Source of the DNA: JALZAA01 sp046724655
Lineage (GTDB): Bacteria > Actinomycetota > Acidimicrobiia > IMCC26256 > JACDBD01
DNA length: 12,137 nt
NCBI GenBank assembly: GCA_046724655.1
Contig: JBKOWY010000159.1
Coordinates: forward strand, 1-12,137
Direction of reading: 5' to 3'
Below are positions 5,890-12,137 of this stretch, piece by piece. Made by a program: the position numbers and the translations under genes. Every line of letters starts with the position of its first letter. Positions within the stretch are counted from its first letter, which is position 1. Under the pieces are notes generated by a model. It was not told the origin of the DNA. It saw nothing but the letters and a program-made list of their open reading frames with translations, and did no database searches.

Positions 5890-6821
5890 TCAGTGGGGGG
5901 CAGTGAGGAACGCGTCGACGTCGGCGGCAAACTCGGCGTGGTGCTGGAACAGGGACCCGTGCGCCGAGTCGGGGTAGATCTTCAGGCGTGCATGCGGGAT
6001 CAACCCGGCGAGCAGATAGGAGTAGTGAGGAAGGATCATGGGGTCGCTGTCGCCGTTGGCCACGAACACCGGCTGGTCGATGGCGCTGAGTCGTTGCAGC
6101 AATGCGTGATTCGGGGATGCCCCAGGCGCACACGGCGTCGTACTGAGCCTGTCTCGTTTGCCAGTTGGTCTGCTCGTCGGGGTCGCTCGCCCTCGAGAGG
6201 AAGCGTTCGAAGACCTCTTGCCCGGCGCGTTGACTCGACGTTGAACCCGTGAAGAACACGCGGAGGTACCCGTTGGGGTCGGGCTCCGGTGCGCCCACGG
6301 CTTTGATCACCTCGGGCCCCCAGCCGTGCATGCCGGCGGCCGCCCTTGGGCGCCGAGGACGCGAGCACGAGTTTGCGAACGAGCGAGGGCCGGATCAGCG
6401 CCATCTCCTGGGCGACGAAGCTGCCGATGGAGAAGCCGAGGACGTCCACCTCGGCGAGCTCCATCGCGGTGAGAAACGCGATGGCGTCATGCGCCATCTG
6501 CTCGACGGTGCTCGGCGTCATTCCTGTCGAACCGCCGACTCCGGCATTGTCGAACGTGACGACCCGTCGAGTCGACGCCAGCGCGTCGATCAGCGCCGGA
6601 TCCCAGTAATCCAGATTGCCGCGGAAATGGTGGAGCAGGACCAACGGCACCGCACCGTCGCCGAGCTCACGATACGCATAGTCGATGCCATTCGCGCTGA
6701 CCCTTTTGTTTGGAGCTTCGAGGTATGTCCCTGCCCTTGCCGTCCCCCTTGTCACGGATTGCGATTCGCGATCCTTGGCGGTGCTCAGGACGCCATGGAT
6801 CGGCACCACCGCCTGTGCCAT
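5890..6821 (-). pseudogene. Alpha/beta-hydrolase disrupted by two +1 frameshifts
   Basis: Three frames together make one hydrolase of about 300 residues. The N-terminal piece (6821 to ~6340) carries the PLVLLHHFRGNLDYWDP oxyanion region and the nucleophile elbow GFSIGSFVAQ, ending SSAPKGG. The middle piece (~6335 to ~6115) runs from GMHGWGPEVIKAVG to YDAVCAWGIP. The last piece (~6113 to 5890) has the acid in VANGDSDPMI and the histidine in YPDSAHGSLFQHH. Each junction needs removal of one base: one G at about 6338-6342 restores KGAAGMHGW, and one base of the CCCC run at about 6112-6115 restores GIPNHALLQRL. All triad residues and codon bias are preserved, so the damage is recent or a sequencing error in homopolymers. 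Start ATG 6821 (after GGAAAAG) or 6833 is possible. It diverges from the VOC operon. If intact it would be a cytoplasmic hydrolase of unknown substrate. Confidence 0.85.
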
Positions 6822-6893
6822 GGTCTTTTCCATTACGGGTCGATGCTGGCGGACTGCCAGCCCCCCGTCCAGCGCGTGGTCGATATGACATGG

Positions 6894-6934
6894 GAGGTAG
6901 GAGCGACCTCGCGGATGCGAAGGCGCATGCCGCG
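6894..6934. promoter_or_regulatory. Two adjacent hairpins in the divergent promoter region
   Basis: GAGGT/ACCTC (6894-6898, 6906-6910; 7-nt loop) is followed at once by CGCGGATGCG-AAGG-CGCAT-g-CCGCG (6910-6934), a 10-bp stem with one bulged G and a 4-nt loop. They lie between the divergent hydrolase pseudogene and the VOC-flavoprotein operon, 60 nt before the VOC ATG. They could be an operator or a structured leader; neither is proven. Confidence 0.4.
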
Positions 6935-6994
6935 GTTCAACATCGAAGTCACCACGCGGCACTCATTAATCCTGAACCGTCGAGGAGGCCGAAC

Positions 6995-7594
6995 ATGAGC
7001 AGCGCCGCGGACTTGGACCAGAAGCTTGAGGTGATCGTCATCCCCGTGTCGGATGTCGACCGCGCGACGGACTTCTACTTGAAGCTCGGGTGGAGGCAGG
7101 ACGTCACGCCGCCGGGCTCAGGCATCATCCAGTTGACGCCGCACGGGTCCGATTGCTCGGTTCAGTTCGGCGCGCGCCTCACCGCGGCCGCGCCCGGTTC
7201 GGCCAAGGCGTACCTGATCGTCTCCGACGTCGTAGCCGCCCGGGACGCGCTGGTCGCTGCGGGCGCCGACGTGAGCGACGTCTTCCACCTGGGCCCGGAC
7301 GGTCCGGTCGGCGGTCCGGATCCTGAGCGTCGCAGCTACTTCTCGCGTGCCACGTTCAAGGATCCCGATGGCAACGAATGGTTGATGCAGGAGATCACGA
7401 CCCGGCTTCCCGGGCGCGTCGACGATTCGGCGACTTCGTTCGCCTCTGCAAGCGACCTGGCGAGCGCGTTTCGGCGTGCGGAAGCCGCCCACGGCGAGCA
7501 CGAGAAACGGACCGGAGTTAGAGACGAGAACTGGCCCGAGTGGTACGCGGCGTACATGGTTGCAGAGCAGTCCGGCGCGGAACTGCCGACATGA
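6995..7594 (+). CDS. VOC family protein with helical C-terminal extension
   Basis: This 199-aa protein starts at ATG 6995, supported by CGAGGAGG 7 nt upstream; the frame stays open farther upstream but without coding bias. Residues 10-135 form a VOC domain: strand LEVIVIPVSD, helix VDRATDFYLKLGW, a second module with AYLIVSDVVAARDAL, and the closing FKDPDGNEWLMQEI with Glu133 at the usual last metal-ligand place. Residues ~150-199 are a helical tail containing EHEKRTGVRDENWPEWYAAY, which recurs at the end of actinobacterial VOC proteins of this type. The VOC fold serves glyoxalases, dioxygenases and antibiotic-binding proteins; the substrate here is unknown. It is the first gene of the plus-strand run, and its stop overlaps the next start (ATGA), implying coupled translation with the flavoprotein. 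Confidence 0.92.
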   Translation: MSSAADLDQKLEVIVIPVSDVDRATDFYLKLGWRQDVTPPGSGIIQLTPHGSDCSVQFGARLTAAAPGSAKAYLIVSDVVAARDALVAAGADVSDVFHLGPDGPVGGPDPERRSYFSRATFKDPDGNEWLMQEITTRLPGRVDDSATSFASASDLASAFRRAEAAHGEHEKRTGVRDENWPEWYAAYMVAEQSGAELPT

Positions 7595-8970
7595 GCGACT
7601 ACGACGCGATCGTCCTCGGCGGCGGGGCACCCGGCGAGCACTGCGCGGCAGCCATCGCGGCGCGCGGGCTGCGCGTCGCGATCGTCGAGCGAGAGTTGGT
7701 CGGCGGCGAGTGCTCGTACTGGGCCTGCATTCCGTCGAAGTCGCTGCTTCGTCCGGGCGAGGCGGTGCAGGGCGCGCGCGAGGCGGGCGCGAGCGCGCAG
7801 GTCGACGTCGAGGCGGCGCTCGCGTGGCGGGACTTCATGGTGTCGAACTATTCGGACGCCGGTCAGGAGCGCTGGCTCGCGGACCGGGGTATCGACTTGC
7901 TGCGCGGTACCGGCCGGCTGGCCGGCACCGGGGTAGTCGAGGTCGACGGCCAACGCCACACCGCCGACCATGTCGTCATCGCGGCCGGTGCTGATCCGAT
8001 CGTCCCACCCATACCTGGACTGCGCGAGCTCGACGGCGTGTGGACCAACCGTGAGGCGACGGGCATGAAAGAGGTCCCGCGCCGCCTCCTGATCTTGGGC
8101 GGCGGGCCGGTCGGGGTCGAAATGGCGCAGATTGTGCGGCGTCTCGGCGGCGAGGCGGTGCTCGTCGAGGGTTCCGACCGGGTGCTTCCCCGCGAGGCTC
8201 CGCCGCTGGGAGAAGCACTCGGCGAGGCCCTGCGCCGAGACGGCATCGAGCTGATGCTCGGGAAGCACGCCAGCGCTGCGCGGCGCGAGGGCGACGAGTG
8301 CGTCCTCCAGTTCGACGGCGGCAGAGACCTACGGGGCGACCGGCTGCTCGTGGCGGCCGGTCGTCGCCCGCGCGTCGAGGGCATCGGCCTCGAGACCGTC
8401 GGCGTCGAGGCCAATCCCCATGGCATAGCGGTCGACGACCACCTGCGCGCGGGTGAACGCCTGTGGGCGATCGGGGATGTCACCGGCATCTGGCCGCTCA
8501 CCCACGTCGGTGAATACGAGGGCGACGTTGTCGCCGAGAACATCGCCGGCGATGGGCGTCCGGCGAACTACGAAGCGGTTCCGCGCGTCGCCTACACCGA
8601 TCCGCAAGCGGCAGCTGTGGGCGCGCTCGAAGCCGAATACCACGCCACCGCACTGGTGTCAGAGATTCCGAAGACCGCCACGTACACACACGCCTACGCC
8701 GAATCGAACGGGTTCCTCACGCTGCTCAGCGACGGCGAGCGACTGACCGGCGCATACGCGCTCGGGCCCGAAGCCGGTGAGTGGATGCAGCAGGCGACGC
8801 TCGCCATCCGCGCCCACGTCTCCATCGACGTGCTGAGCGACACGATCCAGCCGTTCCCGAGCTTCTCGGAGGTCTACAACACGGCATTGACGAAGCTCCG
8901 CATGGCGATCGCCGACATGCCGCCGCCGGAGGGACCGATGGACGCGCAGATGGCGCGCATGTCGGAGTGA
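7591..8970 (+). CDS. FAD/NAD-dependent pyridine nucleotide-disulfide oxidoreductase
   Basis: This 459-aa protein has the full length and layout of lipoamide dehydrogenase/mercuric reductase proteins. The FAD motif GGGAPG is at 10-15, the redox disulfide GGECSYWACIPSK has C41 and C46, the NAD(P) motif LILGGGPVGVE is at 167-177, Glu193 ends the second strand (favouring NADH), and the second FAD motif AIGDVTG is at 293-299. The C-terminal dimerisation domain normally ends its active site with HPTxxE; here it reads FPSFSE, so the base is Phe422 while Glu427 remains. It is therefore not a standard lipoamide dehydrogenase or glutathione reductase; it may reduce quinones, metals or an unknown thiol. 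It has no N-terminal metal-binding domain like that of mercuric reductases. The start ATG at 7591 overlaps the VOC stop by 4 bp. Soluble and probably a homodimer. Confidence 0.93.
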   Translation: MSDYDAIVLGGGAPGEHCAAAIAARGLRVAIVERELVGGECSYWACIPSKSLLRPGEAVQGAREAGASAQVDVEAALAWRDFMVSNYSDAGQERWLADRGIDLLRGTGRLAGTGVVEVDGQRHTADHVVIAAGADPIVPPIPGLRELDGVWTNREATGMKEVPRRLLILGGGPVGVEMAQIVRRLGGEAVLVEGSDRVLPREAPPLGEALGEALRRDGIELMLGKHASAARREGDECVLQFDGGRDLRGDRLLVAAGRRPRVEGIGLETVGVEANPHGIAVDDHLRAGERLWAIGDVTGIWPLTHVGEYEGDVVAENIAGDGRPANYEAVPRVAYTDPQAAAVGALEAEYHATALVSEIPKTATYTHAYAESNGFLTLLSDGERLTGAYALGPEAGEWMQQATLAIRAHVSIDVLSDTIQPFPSFSEVYNTALTKLRMAIADMPPPEGPMDAQMARMSE

Positions 8971-8971
8971 G

Positions 8972-9082
8972 ATGATGGTTCAGCGCGAGCCGGAACTGGT
9001 GGGACAGACGGTCGTCGTACCGTCGTCCGCCGGTTCGCGCCAGATCGGCACGATTGTGCGCTCGGGACCGAGCGATGCTTAA
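8972..9082 (+). CDS. Possible 36-aa small protein or truncated domain
   Basis: ATG at 8972 follows the flavoprotein stop by one base, with GGAG 6 nt upstream inside the preceding gene. The 36 codons end at TAA 9080 and keep strong GC-ending bias. The sequence ELVGQTVVVPSSAGSRQIG then TIVRSG resembles the first beta-strands of small barrel proteins of the DUF1918 or PRC type, but stops before the expected second half. It may be a genuine coupled microprotein or a gene cut short. The 169 bases after it, up to the next start, hold nothing I can assign. Confidence 0.4.
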   Translation: MMVQREPELVGQTVVVPSSAGSRQIGTIVRSGPSDA

Positions 9083-9251
9083 TAGCGCAACTCTGGCTTG
9101 TACAGCGGGTGCCGTTATGCAGGAGTCTGGCGTCTTCAAGCGTGCACTCATTGGCTAGATCGGCTCGACGGGTCCAACGAGGGTTCGAGCGTAGGCTCAG
9201 GTAGCCCGACGGCCGCCACCCGGGAAGAACGCCTCCGGAAAGGAGGTCTCG

Positions 9252-9713
9252 ATGAACGCAGCGAAGGCACGGGCCATGATCGAGGCGCACTTCAAGGCGT
9301 CGAACGTCGGCGCTGCTGGTGGCGGACCAGAGGACGACATCGTCCGCGCCTCGGAGATCTACGCCGAAGACGCTGTCGTCGAGTGGCCGCAGGGCGGGGA
9401 GCGCCTGCGCGGCAAGGCGAACATCTTCCGTTTCAGGTCCACGTATCCGACCCGCCAGCAGTTCGAGCTCCGCCGGATTACCGGCTGCCACAACCTCTGG
9501 GTCAACGAATACACGATCCGTTACGACGACAAACCGGTGATGGTCGTCGGCATCATGGAGTTCCGCGACGACAAGGTCGTGCGCGAGCGGATCTACTTCG
9601 GCGATCCCTGGGAGCCGCCGACCTGGCGCGCCCAATGGGTCGAGCGGTTCAACGCTTGGGAACCGGACTCTGGCTCGCCAGTCCCAGACGCGTCGCCCAA
9701 TATCGGTGATTGA
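9252..9713 (+). CDS. SnoaL/NTF2-like family protein
   Basis: This 153-aa single-domain cone-fold protein has helices at residues ~4-18 and 30-37 (EIYAEDAVVEW is the typical start of the first strand), the LRGKANIFRF segment, and long paired strands from ~70 to 120 (NEYTIRYDDKPVMVVGIMEF, then VRERIYFGDPWEPP). The fold binds small hydrophobic ligands and includes polyketide cyclases, dehydratases and epoxide hydrolases as well as non-enzymes. Proteins ending in YFGDPWEPPxWR are common in actinobacteria, with no fixed role. A perfect AAAGGAGGT stands 5 nt before the ATG. It lies 281 bp after the flavoprotein, so it may have its own promoter. No signal peptide. Confidence 0.88.
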   Translation: MNAAKARAMIEAHFKASNVGAAGGGPEDDIVRASEIYAEDAVVEWPQGGERLRGKANIFRFRSTYPTRQQFELRRITGCHNLWVNEYTIRYDDKPVMVVGIMEFRDDKVVRERIYFGDPWEPPTWRAQWVERFNAWEPDSGSPVPDASPNIGD

Positions 9714-9761
9714 TCGGGTTATGGCGACCACGATCCGCGACCCACTCACTTGGGGGACACG

Positions 9762-10403
9762 ATGACCGTAGGAATCGTAGGGGCCGGCAACATGGGACGA
9801 TCGATAGCAGCCCGGCTTGCCGAGACGAGCGAGGCTGTCACTCTCGCGGACCGGAATCCCGGCAGGGCCGAGGCGGTCGTTGCCGAGATGACCGACGATG
9901 GCGTGCGCGCCGGGGAAGTGTCAGACGCGCTCGCGTCGGATGTTGTCGTGCTCGCGCTCTGGTACCCGGGTACGACCGATTTCGCGCGCGAGCACGCTGC
10001 TGATCTGGAGGGGAAGGTCGTCGTCGATATCAGCAACCCGCTCGACGAGTCATGGATTCGGCTGGGGATCGACCCGTCGACGAGTTCGGCTGAACTTCTG
10101 GAGCGGGAGCTGCCCCGAAGCCGGATCGTCAAGGCGTTCAACACGACCCACGCCCCTGCCTTGGCCGAGGGGCAGGTCGACGGTGTCGCGCTGGACGTGC
10201 TCCTCGCCAGCGACGACGACGCCGCGAAGTCACATATCAGCCAGCTGGTAAAGGATGGCGGAATGCGACCCATCGACGCCGGCCGACTAGACAATGCTCG
10301 GCTGCTGGAGCGTCTCACTGCGTTCCAGATCGAACTGAGCCAGCGCTACGGGCTCGACTTCCGGCTCACTTTCAAACTGCTGCCCGCTGGACTGGCTACC
10401 TAG
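9762..10403 (+). CDS. F420-dependent NADP reductase-like protein (Rossmann fold)
   Basis: This 213-aa protein has the N-terminal dinucleotide motif GIVGAGNMG (residues 4-12), followed by ADRNPGRAE, where Arg31-Asn32 after the second strand suits NADP. Then come VVVLALWYPG and VVVDISNPLD, the conserved KAFNTTHAPAL (about 124-134), and a C-terminal segment ending FRLTFKLLP. This matches the NADPH:F420 oxidoreductase family, which moves hydride between NADPH and deazaflavin F420 in the cytoplasm; short relatives that reduce other substrates exist, so F420 use is inferred. ATG 9762 follows GGGGGA; a TTG at 9750 could add four residues. It sits 48 bp after the SnoaL-like gene, in the same direction, so they are probably one transcript. 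Confidence 0.85.
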   Translation: MTVGIVGAGNMGRSIAARLAETSEAVTLADRNPGRAEAVVAEMTDDGVRAGEVSDALASDVVVLALWYPGTTDFAREHAADLEGKVVVDISNPLDESWIRLGIDPSTSSAELLERELPRSRIVKAFNTTHAPALAEGQVDGVALDVLLASDDDAAKSHISQLVKDGGMRPIDAGRLDNARLLERLTAFQIELSQRYGLDFRLTFKLLPAGLAT

Positions 10404-10560
10404 GGGTACCCCCTCGTATCCGAGTTGTCGAAAACACCCACCCGCGCGCGCCTCCGCAATGTCACCCGGCTTCTCACGCTCCACAGCTAGCGCGAGCGGT
10501 TGACGGCAATCGCTTCGATACGGTCGGGTTGACTTTCACCCGGACGAAGGGGAGTTCGGC

Positions 10561-11403
10561 ATGGCGTCAATTTCCGAGCGGGAGAACCGGGAGATCGAGG
10601 CGGCCAACGCCTCTGGCAACACGCCGGTCGTCTTCATCCACGGTCTCTGGCTGCTGCCGAGCAGCTGGGCCAACTGGGCGGACTTCTTCAAGCAGGCCGG
10701 CTACCCGCCGCTGACGCCGGACTGGCCCGACGATCCGGCAACGGTTGAAGAGGCCCGGGCGAACCCGGACGTCCTCGCCAAGAAGACCTTGAAGCAGATC
10801 GCCGATCACACCACCGAGATCATCAAAGCCTTGAACAAGAAACCAGCGGTAATGGGGCACTCGACCGGGGGCTTGCTGGCGCAGATGCTCGCGGGCCGCG
10901 GCCTCTCGGCGGCCACGGTGGCGATCGACCCCGGGCCTTTCCGCGGCGTTCTGCCGCTGCCCGCTCCCGCGCTCAGGGTGGCGGGCCCATTCCTGGTCAA
11001 CCCGCTCACGCGCGGCCGCGCGATCACGCTCACGTTCGACCAGTTCAAGTACGGCTGGGCGAACGCGCTGGACGAGAAGGAGGCGAAGGAGCTCTACGAC
11101 ACGATCCACGTCGCCGGCTCCGGGATCTCTCTCATGCAGATGGGCAACGCGAACCTGAACCCGTGGACGGAGGCGAAGGTGGACACGAAGAACCCCGACC
11201 GCGGACCCCTGCTGATCATCGAGGGCGAGAAGGACCACACGGTGCCGTGGGCGATCGCGAACGCCGCCTACAACAGGCAGAGGCGCAACCCTGCCGTGAC
11301 AGAGATCGTGAAGATGCCGAACCGAGGCCACTCCCTCACGATCGACCACGGCTGGCGCGAGGTCGCCCAGACGGCGCTCGACTTCGTCGACCGGTTCGCC
11401 TAA
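10561..11403 (+). CDS. Alpha/beta-hydrolase, complete triad
   Basis: This 280-aa intact hydrolase has HG at 27-28 (FIHGLWLLPSSW, oxyanion region), the nucleophile elbow GHSTGG with Ser101, the acid Asp225 in EGEKDHTVP, and His257 in NRGHSLT. The cap region (about 125-205) is Pro-rich and contains LTFDQFKYGWANAL. Substrate class (ester, lactone, epoxide or haloperoxidase-type) cannot be read. No signal peptide, so cytoplasmic. The ATG at 10561 is preceded by AAGGGGAG at 6-7 nt. The 157-bp spacer before it holds a GGGGTACCCC palindrome overlapping the previous stop, and a TTGACG without a convincing -10 at normal spacing. Probably the last gene of the plus-strand run. Confidence 0.9.
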   Translation: MASISERENREIEAANASGNTPVVFIHGLWLLPSSWANWADFFKQAGYPPLTPDWPDDPATVEEARANPDVLAKKTLKQIADHTTEIIKALNKKPAVMGHSTGGLLAQMLAGRGLSAATVAIDPGPFRGVLPLPAPALRVAGPFLVNPLTRGRAITLTFDQFKYGWANALDEKEAKELYDTIHVAGSGISLMQMGNANLNPWTEAKVDTKNPDRGPLLIIEGEKDHTVPWAIANAAYNRQRRNPAVTEIVKMPNRGHSLTIDHGWREVAQTALDFVDRFA

Positions 11404-11503
11404 GCGATCACGGCGCGGCGACGAGGTCCTTATAGAAGGCGCGCAACGCCTCGGCGAAACTGGGGCTCGTCATGGGGCTGGCACCACGGCCTCGCGCCTT
11501 TAG

Positions 11504-11938
11504 CTACGCGCCGAACTCCCTCTCGACGCCATCGTTGAGAAGACGCGCTCGGAGTGCGGGTTCGAACAGCGACTCGCCGCTCGCGACCAGACGCACCGCA
11601 TTCACAATGTTCCCGCCTTGGATCTGTTTGAGGACGTAGCCGAACGCGCCCGCCAAGATTGACTCCGCTACTGCCTCGTCATCGTCGAACGCACTAAGCA
11701 TGACGCAGTGGATCTCCGGACTCCGTGAGCGAATCTCACGACAGACCTCGACGCCGTTGCCGTCGGACAAGCGGACGTCGAGGACTGCGACATCTGGTTG
11801 GGTCTGGGCGATTCCCGACCGCGCCTGCTCGACAGTGGCGGCCTCGCCCACGACTTCGACGTCGCCGTCGGCTTCCAGCACTTCCTTGAGACTGCGGCGC
11901 ACAAAGTCGTGGTCGTCGAGGACGAACACCCGCACCAT
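11504..11938 (-). CDS. NarL/DevR-type response regulator reduced to its receiver domain
   Basis: This 144-aa protein starts from ATG 11938 (GTG at 11944 would add two residues). The receiver is complete: acidic pair D8-D9, phospho-acceptor D54 in VLDVRLSDGNG, Ser82 (VMLSAF), and Lys104 in YVLKQI. The wording around YVLKQIQGGNIVNAVRLVASGESLFEPAL is that of NarL/DevR regulators, which go on to a LuxR-type DNA-binding domain of ~65 residues. Here the frame stops 24 residues after that point (TAG at 11504), and no LuxR helix-turn-helix can be read in the next 100 bases in any frame. It is either a single-domain receiver or a truncated regulator. No sensor kinase is seen. It converges on the plus-strand hydrolase, with a short AGGCG/CGCCT hairpin (11437-11451) between them. 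Confidence 0.87.
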   Translation of the reverse strand: MVRVFVLDDHDFVRRSLKEVLEADGDVEVVGEAATVEQARSGIAQTQPDVAVLDVRLSDGNGVEVCREIRSRSPEIHCVMLSAFDDDEAVAESILAGAFGYVLKQIQGGNIVNAVRLVASGESLFEPALRARLLNDGVEREFGA

Positions 11939-11977
11939 TTGCACCTGCCCTCTGGGGTCAACGACCTAAGGGTCCGT

Positions 11978-12137
11978 TCAGCGGCCCGAAGCGTTTGCAC
12001 CCACGCCGATGTCGAACTCAGCTTCTTCGCCGTCGTCCAGGTTGCGGGAGCCCTGGCCCGGAATGCCTCCCCCCGGTCCGGGCCGCACCTCGTGGCCAAT
12101 GACCAACCTCCGCCACGGACCGGCCTGGCACCAGAGG
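11978..12137 (-). CDS. C-terminal part of an unrecognised protein (runs off the window)
   Basis: The last 52 codons of a minus-strand frame enter from the window edge and end with TGA at 11980-11978. The best piece, LVIGHEVRPGPGGGIPG followed by an acidic DDGEEAEFDIG tail, keeps good GC-ending codon bias, which competing frames also show in part. I do not recognise it. It lacks the GxGL and other ATPase motifs of a histidine kinase, so it is not visibly the partner of the response regulator 40 bp downstream. It may share that gene's transcript. Confidence 0.35.
   Translation of the reverse strand, partial: LWCQAGPWRRLVIGHEVRPGPGGGIPGQGSRNLDDGEEAEFDIGVGANASGR

Noticed and set aside
8874..9749. 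291-aa minus-strand open frame across the SnoaL-like gene
   Set aside because: It is the antisense of a well-supported gene with a perfect ribosome site, and shows no family motifs.
10403..10412. GGGGTACCCC palindrome as a terminator
   Set aside because: It has no loop, overlaps the stop codon of the F420 reductase-like gene and has no T-tract.
11408..11473. 21-aa minus-strand frame ending FYKDLVAAP
   Set aside because: It looks mildly like a protein C-terminus and follows the response regulator's stop in frame, but it is too short and unrecognised to call.
11561..11600. GGTTCGAAC as another tRNA remnant
   Set aside because: It lies in the response regulator coding sequence (LFEPA) and no T-arm pairing surrounds it.

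Overview
This is a GC-rich, codon-biased stretch that looks like chromosomal DNA of a soil or environmental actinobacterium. Pointers are the strongly GC-ending codons, perfect AAGGAGGT-type ribosome sites, GTG and probable CTG starts, an F420-type NADPH oxidoreductase, a DrrA-like ABC ATPase, and an ArsR-ArsC fusion of the kind seen in actinobacteria. A Thermoleophilia-like origin is possible, but that is inference and the sequence cannot fix the taxon.

Layout. (1) 1-1606, minus strand: the N-terminal part of an ABC exporter ATPase, then a VOC/glyoxalase-fold gene lying downstream of, and overlapping by 50 bp, a fused ArsR repressor-thioredoxin-type arsenate reductase. A perfect 16-bp palindrome upstream of the fusion gene is the likely operator. 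(2) 1607-5889, an accessory zone with integration scars: two copies (1726-1875 and 5585-5735) of a ~150-bp non-coding module, a 38-nt tRNA-Arg-like 3' half without its 5' half (2922-2959), and the frameshifted C-terminal stub of a phage-type tyrosine integrase (5413-5552) directly upstream of the second module. Between them lie an RdmC-like alpha/beta-hydrolase that has lost its nucleophile and catalytic His, an SDR oxidoreductase, and a four-helix membrane protein of unknown function with a probable CTG start. (3) 5890-11403: an alpha/beta-hydrolase broken by two +1 frameshifts (minus strand), diverging from a plus-strand run of a VOC protein, an FAD/NAD disulfide-type oxidoreductase (translationally coupled by ATGA), a mini-ORF, a SnoaL/NTF2-like protein, an F420-dependent NADP reductase-like protein, and an intact alpha/beta-hydrolase. 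(4) 11404-12137, minus strand: a NarL/DevR-type response regulator reduced to its receiver domain, preceded by the C-terminus of an unrecognised protein.

How it may work together. The plus-strand run combines small-molecule folds (VOC, NTF2-like, alpha/beta-hydrolase) with two redox enzymes (flavin/disulfide and F420/NADP). That suits detoxification or modification of small organic molecules, but no substrate can be read from the sequence. The arsenic unit is a separate, probably self-regulated module. I see no rRNA, intact tRNA, CRISPR array or complete insertion sequence. No wholly new system is demonstrated. The least explained items are the duplicated 150-bp module with its 10-bp internal periodicity beside the integrase stub, and the triad-less hydrolase next to the tRNA scar.
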